This document shows positions 31,257 to 34,211 of a DNA stretch of 34,211 nt, in pieces. Position numbers and translations under genes: made by a program. Within the stretch, counting starts at the first letter, position 1; each line of letters starts with the position of its first letter. The stretch spans positions 1 through 34,211 of the forward strand of contig DAOUAL010000076.1 in NCBI GenBank assembly GCA_034433515.1, in the 5' to 3' direction. The notes under the pieces were generated by a model. The model saw only the letters and a program-made list of their open reading frames with translations, was not told the DNA's origin and did not search any database. The DNA is from DAOTXS01 sp034433515 (GTDB lineage: Bacteria; Chloroflexota; Anaerolineae; UBA4142).

Positions 31257-31973
31257 ATGACAGACGAACAAAAACAACCCGCCATTCAAATTGCCAACAG
31301 TGAAGAAGAATGGCTGAACGAACAAATGCGCCGCAGTGTGTGGACCGGTCCCTGGAACAAGGTCATTGACTTTGTAGATATGATCTACAATTGGGGTCGC
31401 CGCAATTCCGTCTGGCCGATGGGCTTTGGTCTGGCATGTTGCGCCATCGAAATGATTTGCACCAGCGCGAGTCGGTTTGATATTGCGCGCTTTGGGATGG
31501 AACTGTTCCGGGCTTCACCGCGCCAAGCCGATTTGATGATCGTCTCTGGGACGGTCACCAAGAAAATGGTACCAGCGATTGTGCGGCTCTACAATCAGAT
31601 GGCAGAACCCAAGTATGTCCTCGCGATGGGTGCGTGTGCTACCGCCGGTGGTCCTTTCAAAGAAGGATACAACGTTGTCTCCGGCATTGATAAATTCTTA
31701 CCGGTAGATGTCTATGTCCCGGGTTGTCCTCCCACCCCGCAAGCCCTGCTCTACGGTTTGATGCAACTCCAAAAGAAAATTGATCAACAATCGATCCGCG
31801 ATGTGCCTTGGTATCGCCAAGGTGAGATCGAAGGCGTGCCAGAGCCGGTGCTGGGACCAGACCTCTTTGACGTACGCCGCGCCGCCGAAATCACCGAACT
31901 CGCCGCGGATCCGGCAAAACTGGAAGCGCGGGCGGTCAAGATCATCAAAGAAACCAAGGGCGAGAAGAAATAA
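31257..31973 (+). CDS. nuoB: NADH-quinone oxidoreductase subunit B
   Basis: This complex I subunit holds the terminal iron-sulfur cluster N2. The four ligands are Cys61, Cys62, Cys127 and Cys157 (GLACCAIEM, AMGACATAGG, VYVPGCPPTPQ). The 238-aa length includes an N-terminal extension of about 30 residues and a charged C-terminal tail of about 50 residues after LLYGLMQLQKKI. I choose ATG31257 over ATG31245 because GAGGGAG lies between them. It is the first gene of the operon; nuoA does not precede it. Confidence 0.95.
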   Translation: MTDEQKQPAIQIANSEEEWLNEQMRRSVWTGPWNKVIDFVDMIYNWGRRNSVWPMGFGLACCAIEMICTSASRFDIARFGMELFRASPRQADLMIVSGTVTKKMVPAIVRLYNQMAEPKYVLAMGACATAGGPFKEGYNVVSGIDKFLPVDVYVPGCPPTPQALLYGLMQLQKKIDQQSIRDVPWYRQGEIEGVPEPVLGPDLFDVRRAAEITELAADPAKLEARAVKIIKETKGEKK

Positions 31974-32023
31974 GTTTCAGGTTACAGGGTACCCGTTGAA
32001 CCTGAAACAATGAAACCTGAAAC
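31974..32023. repeat. phased heptamer array after nuoB
   Basis: Immediately after the stop the sequence reads GTTTCAG, GTTACAG, GGTACCC, GTTGAAC, CTGAAAC, then (one nt shifted) ATGAAAC, CTGAAAC. GTTTCAGGTT can pair with AACCTGAAAC. It fills the nuoB-nuoCD spacer. Confidence 0.7.
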
Positions 32024-32043
32024 ACTCACAGGAGTTTGTGACA

Positions 32044-33804
32044 ATGGCTGTCAATCAACCCCCTATGCCGCCTGAAACTAAAACCAAGTACAACGATCCG
32101 CAGGTTGTAGCGGAGCAAATCAAAGCCGTTTTGCCCGATGCGGTTGAATCCGTGAGCCCCCAAGCGTTGGTCATCAAAAGGTCTCAACTGCTCGAGGTGG
32201 CACGCTATTTGCACGATCAACTTGCCTTCGATTATCTCAACAACCTGACGAGTGTAGATTATCCAGATCGCTTTGAAGTCGTCTATCACGTGACCTCGGT
32301 GGATCGCGGTGGCGCACCGTTGACCTTGAAAGTCAACGCTGCACGCGAAAATCCTACCGTGCCTTCGCTGACCCCCGTTTATCACGGCGCAAATTTTCAA
32401 GAACGCGAAGTGTACGATATGATGGGCATCCGCTTTGAAGGCCATCCCTACTTGCGCCGTATTTTGATGTGGGAAGGTTTTGAAGGACATCCCCTTCGCA
32501 AAGACTATACAGAACCCTACTGGGAAGAGGACCACAAACCCTTTGGTACACGCTGGGACCAGGGGCATCACGTCATCGCCGAAGACCGCAACCCCTGGCA
32601 CGATAATGTACGCTACCCCGCCAACTTTGATGCGTTGTCGTACAAACCGCCGCGTGAAGAATATCCGGTCGTCAGCGCGCAACAACTGACCGCGTCGCGC
32701 ATCCTCACCGATAAAATCCTCATCAACATCGGACCGCAACATCCGTCCACGCACGGCGTCTTGCGGCTCAAGACCGTGATTGATGGCGAAACGGTCGTCT
32801 CGGTGGAGCCGGTGCTGGGTTATCTGCATCGCAATCACGAAAAAATTGGCGAACGGAACACGTACCTGCAAAACATTCCGTACACCGATCGCCTCGATTA
32901 TTTCACTTCGATGGCGAACAATTTGGCGTACGTGATCACCGTTGAAAAGTTGATGAACCTCAAGCCGCCGGAACGCGCGGAATACCTTCGCGTGATTATG
33001 GCAGAACTCACGCGTTGGGTGAGCCACATCGCCGCGCTGGGTTTCTTTTTCAACGATTTGGGGGCGTTCTACACACCGCTGATCTACGGTTTGGAAGAAC
33101 GCGAACTCATTCTCGATTTGTTCGAAGCCGCGTCCGGCTCCCGAATGATGTGCAACTATATGCGCTTTGGCGGGCTGGCGCGCGATGTGCCAGATGGATT
33201 CCTCGACAAGGTGCAGTATTTGGTGGACGAACGCTTGCCGCGCGTTACCGATGAGATGGAAGCGTATCTGGTGGGTAATGAAATCTTCCTCGCGCGCGCC
33301 AAGAATGTGGGCGTCTTGCCGCGCGATCTGGCAATCAATTACAGCACCGCCGGGCCGGTGCTGCGCGGATCGGGGGTCAAGTACGATGTGCGCCGCGCCG
33401 AGCCGTACTCGATCTATGATCGGTTCGAGTTCGACATTCCCACCGGCCGGATCGGCGACATCTATGATCGCTTTATGGTGCGCATCGCTGAAATGCGCGA
33501 GAGCATCAAGATTCTCAAACAGGCACTCAAACAAATTCCCGCCGGCGAGATTATGACCGGCAAAAAGAATTATCAGATTCGCGTGCCCAAGGGCGAAGTG
33601 TACGGGCGCGCCGAAAATCCCAAAGGCGAACTGGGCTTTTACATCGTCAGCGATGGCAGTCCCAATCCCTATCGTTATCACGTCCGTGCGCCGGCGTTCA
33701 TCAACCTGGGCGCGCTCAACGAAATGGCAAAAGGATTCAAAGTGGCTGACCTCATCGTCATTCAGGGTTCGATTGATGTGGTGATGGGCGAGGTGGATCG
33801 CTAA
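32044..33804 (+). CDS. nuoCD: NADH-quinone oxidoreductase fused subunits C and D
   Basis: This peripheral-arm protein of complex I joins the 30-kDa (NuoC) and 49-kDa (NuoD) subunits; fusion is known in many bacteria. Residues 1-190 are NuoC-like (TSVDYPDRFEVVYHV, FQEREVYDMMGIRFEGHP, LRRILMWEGFEGHPLRKDY). From about 220 the NuoD part begins with INIGPQHPSTHGVLR, has GYLHRNHEKIGE, and ends IQGSIDVVMGEVDR; it forms the quinone cavity with NuoB. Total 586 aa. ATG32044 has AGGAG 9 nt upstream. Confidence 0.95.
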   Translation: MAVNQPPMPPETKTKYNDPQVVAEQIKAVLPDAVESVSPQALVIKRSQLLEVARYLHDQLAFDYLNNLTSVDYPDRFEVVYHVTSVDRGGAPLTLKVNAARENPTVPSLTPVYHGANFQEREVYDMMGIRFEGHPYLRRILMWEGFEGHPLRKDYTEPYWEEDHKPFGTRWDQGHHVIAEDRNPWHDNVRYPANFDALSYKPPREEYPVVSAQQLTASRILTDKILINIGPQHPSTHGVLRLKTVIDGETVVSVEPVLGYLHRNHEKIGERNTYLQNIPYTDRLDYFTSMANNLAYVITVEKLMNLKPPERAEYLRVIMAELTRWVSHIAALGFFFNDLGAFYTPLIYGLEERELILDLFEAASGSRMMCNYMRFGGLARDVPDGFLDKVQYLVDERLPRVTDEMEAYLVGNEIFLARAKNVGVLPRDLAINYSTAGPVLRGSGVKYDVRRAEPYSIYDRFEFDIPTGRIGDIYDRFMVRIAEMRESIKILKQALKQIPAGEIMTGKKNYQIRVPKGEVYGRAENPKGELGFYIVSDGSPNPYRYHVRAPAFINLGALNEMAKGFKVADLIVIQGSIDVVMGEVDR

Positions 33805-33828
33805 ACCTCATAGCGGAGGAATGAGAAA

Positions 33829-34211
33829 ATGGCTTTTGGATTAGGCATGCTCAACGGCTTGCGTTATACGATGAGCCGGGTCATCAAAACCTATCTTGGT
33901 GATTTGCGTCACCTGGGTCGCCCCTACGATCCCAAAGAATTTGCGCGCCGCCAAAGCGTCCAAGGCGATGGCATCATCACGGTGCAATATCCGGAAGAAA
34001 AATTGCCGGTGCCGGAAAATTTTCGCTTTGTGCCTTTTCTGGTGTACGAACCCAAACTTGATGAGAATGGCAAGCCCCTAATTGATCCCGCGACCGGCAA
34101 AGAAGGGGTGGGGTATGAACGGTGTACGGCGTGCGGGATTTGCGCCAAGGTGTGCCCGCCCCAATGCATTTGGATTGTGCGCGGCAGTACGCCGGATGGC
34201 AAACCCAAACC
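33829..34211 (+). CDS. nuoI: NADH-quinone oxidoreductase subunit I, partial
   Basis: This ferredoxin-like subunit of complex I is cut by the window end after 127 codons. The first 4Fe-4S motif is seen: Cys99, Cys102, Cys105, Cys109 (CTACGICAKVCP). The N-terminal part (MSRVIKTYLGDLRH) is amphipathic. Between residues 60 and 98 is a stretch with YEPKLDENGKPLIDPATG that is longer than in typical NuoI. GGAGGA lies 8 nt before ATG33829, 24 nt after the nuoCD stop. The second cluster motif must lie beyond the window. Confidence 0.9.
   Translation, partial: MAFGLGMLNGLRYTMSRVIKTYLGDLRHLGRPYDPKEFARRQSVQGDGIITVQYPEEKLPVPENFRFVPFLVYEPKLDENGKPLIDPATGKEGVGYERCTACGICAKVCPPQCIWIVRGSTPDGKPK

Noticed and set aside
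32026..33681. 551-codon - strand frame opposite nuoCD
   Set aside because: Long only because of the codon bias of nuoCD on the other strand; no family features.

Overview
The window looks like chromosomal DNA of a Chloroflexota bacterium, most likely Anaerolineae-like. The evidence is indirect: moderately GC-rich DNA, many secreted lipoproteins, a B-box zinc-finger membrane protein, a stand-alone A24 peptidase, fused NuoCD and very repeat-rich intergenic DNA. Promoters are mostly of the sigma-A type (TTGACA / TATAAT, spacing 16-18), and Shine-Dalgarno sequences are common.

Layout. 1-388: a tRNA-Pro(GGG) with its own promoter and terminator. 401-2478 (+): a two-component pair resembling mycobacterial PdtaS/PdtaR, a HisKA_2 kinase and an ANTAR RNA-binding response regulator. 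2643-12666 (-): amino-acid uptake. A polar amino-acid ABC transporter (binding protein, permease, ATPase) is followed by livG and livF. A new promoter then starts livJ-livH-livM, followed by a small lipoprotein gene and an ornithine-cyclodeaminase-family gene. 13060-18475 (+): acetoacetyl-CoA synthetase, a small Thr/Pro-rich membrane protein, a two-subunit CoA transferase and an R2lox-type Mn/Fe oxidase. 18693-19340 (-): a secreted intradiol dioxygenase lipoprotein. 19734-20581 (+): an ECF sigma factor with its zinc-binding anti-sigma factor. 20685-26572: EamA exporter, membrane protein of unknown function, A24 peptidase, B-box membrane protein, RecN and a PAP2 phosphatase. 26961-29526 (+): a P-loop ATPase overlapping a TPR protein, with relics of further TPR-protein genes behind it. 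30152-31081 (+): class I (DhnA-type) fructose-bisphosphate aldolase. 31257-end (+): nuoB-nuoCD-nuoI of complex I, cut by the window edge.

How the genes work together. The two ABC systems, the cyclodeaminase, the CoA-transferase/acetoacetyl-CoA synthetase group and complex I suggest a heterotroph that takes up amino acids, processes them through CoA esters and respires. This is inference.

The most unusual content lies between genes. (a) Three copies of an element made of three hairpins keep their loop sequences (CTNN, GNAR, TTYA) while the stems are exchanged for other complementary stems. (b) Four intergenic arrays of 7- or 8-nt words are written first directly and then inverted, in near-perfect phase, and each has its own word. 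(c) The livJ leader has a perfect-consensus promoter, a predicted three-way junction and a possible 35-codon ORF ending in a Leu/Ile-rich stretch. (d) The ATPase/TPR pair looks like a conflict or signalling module.
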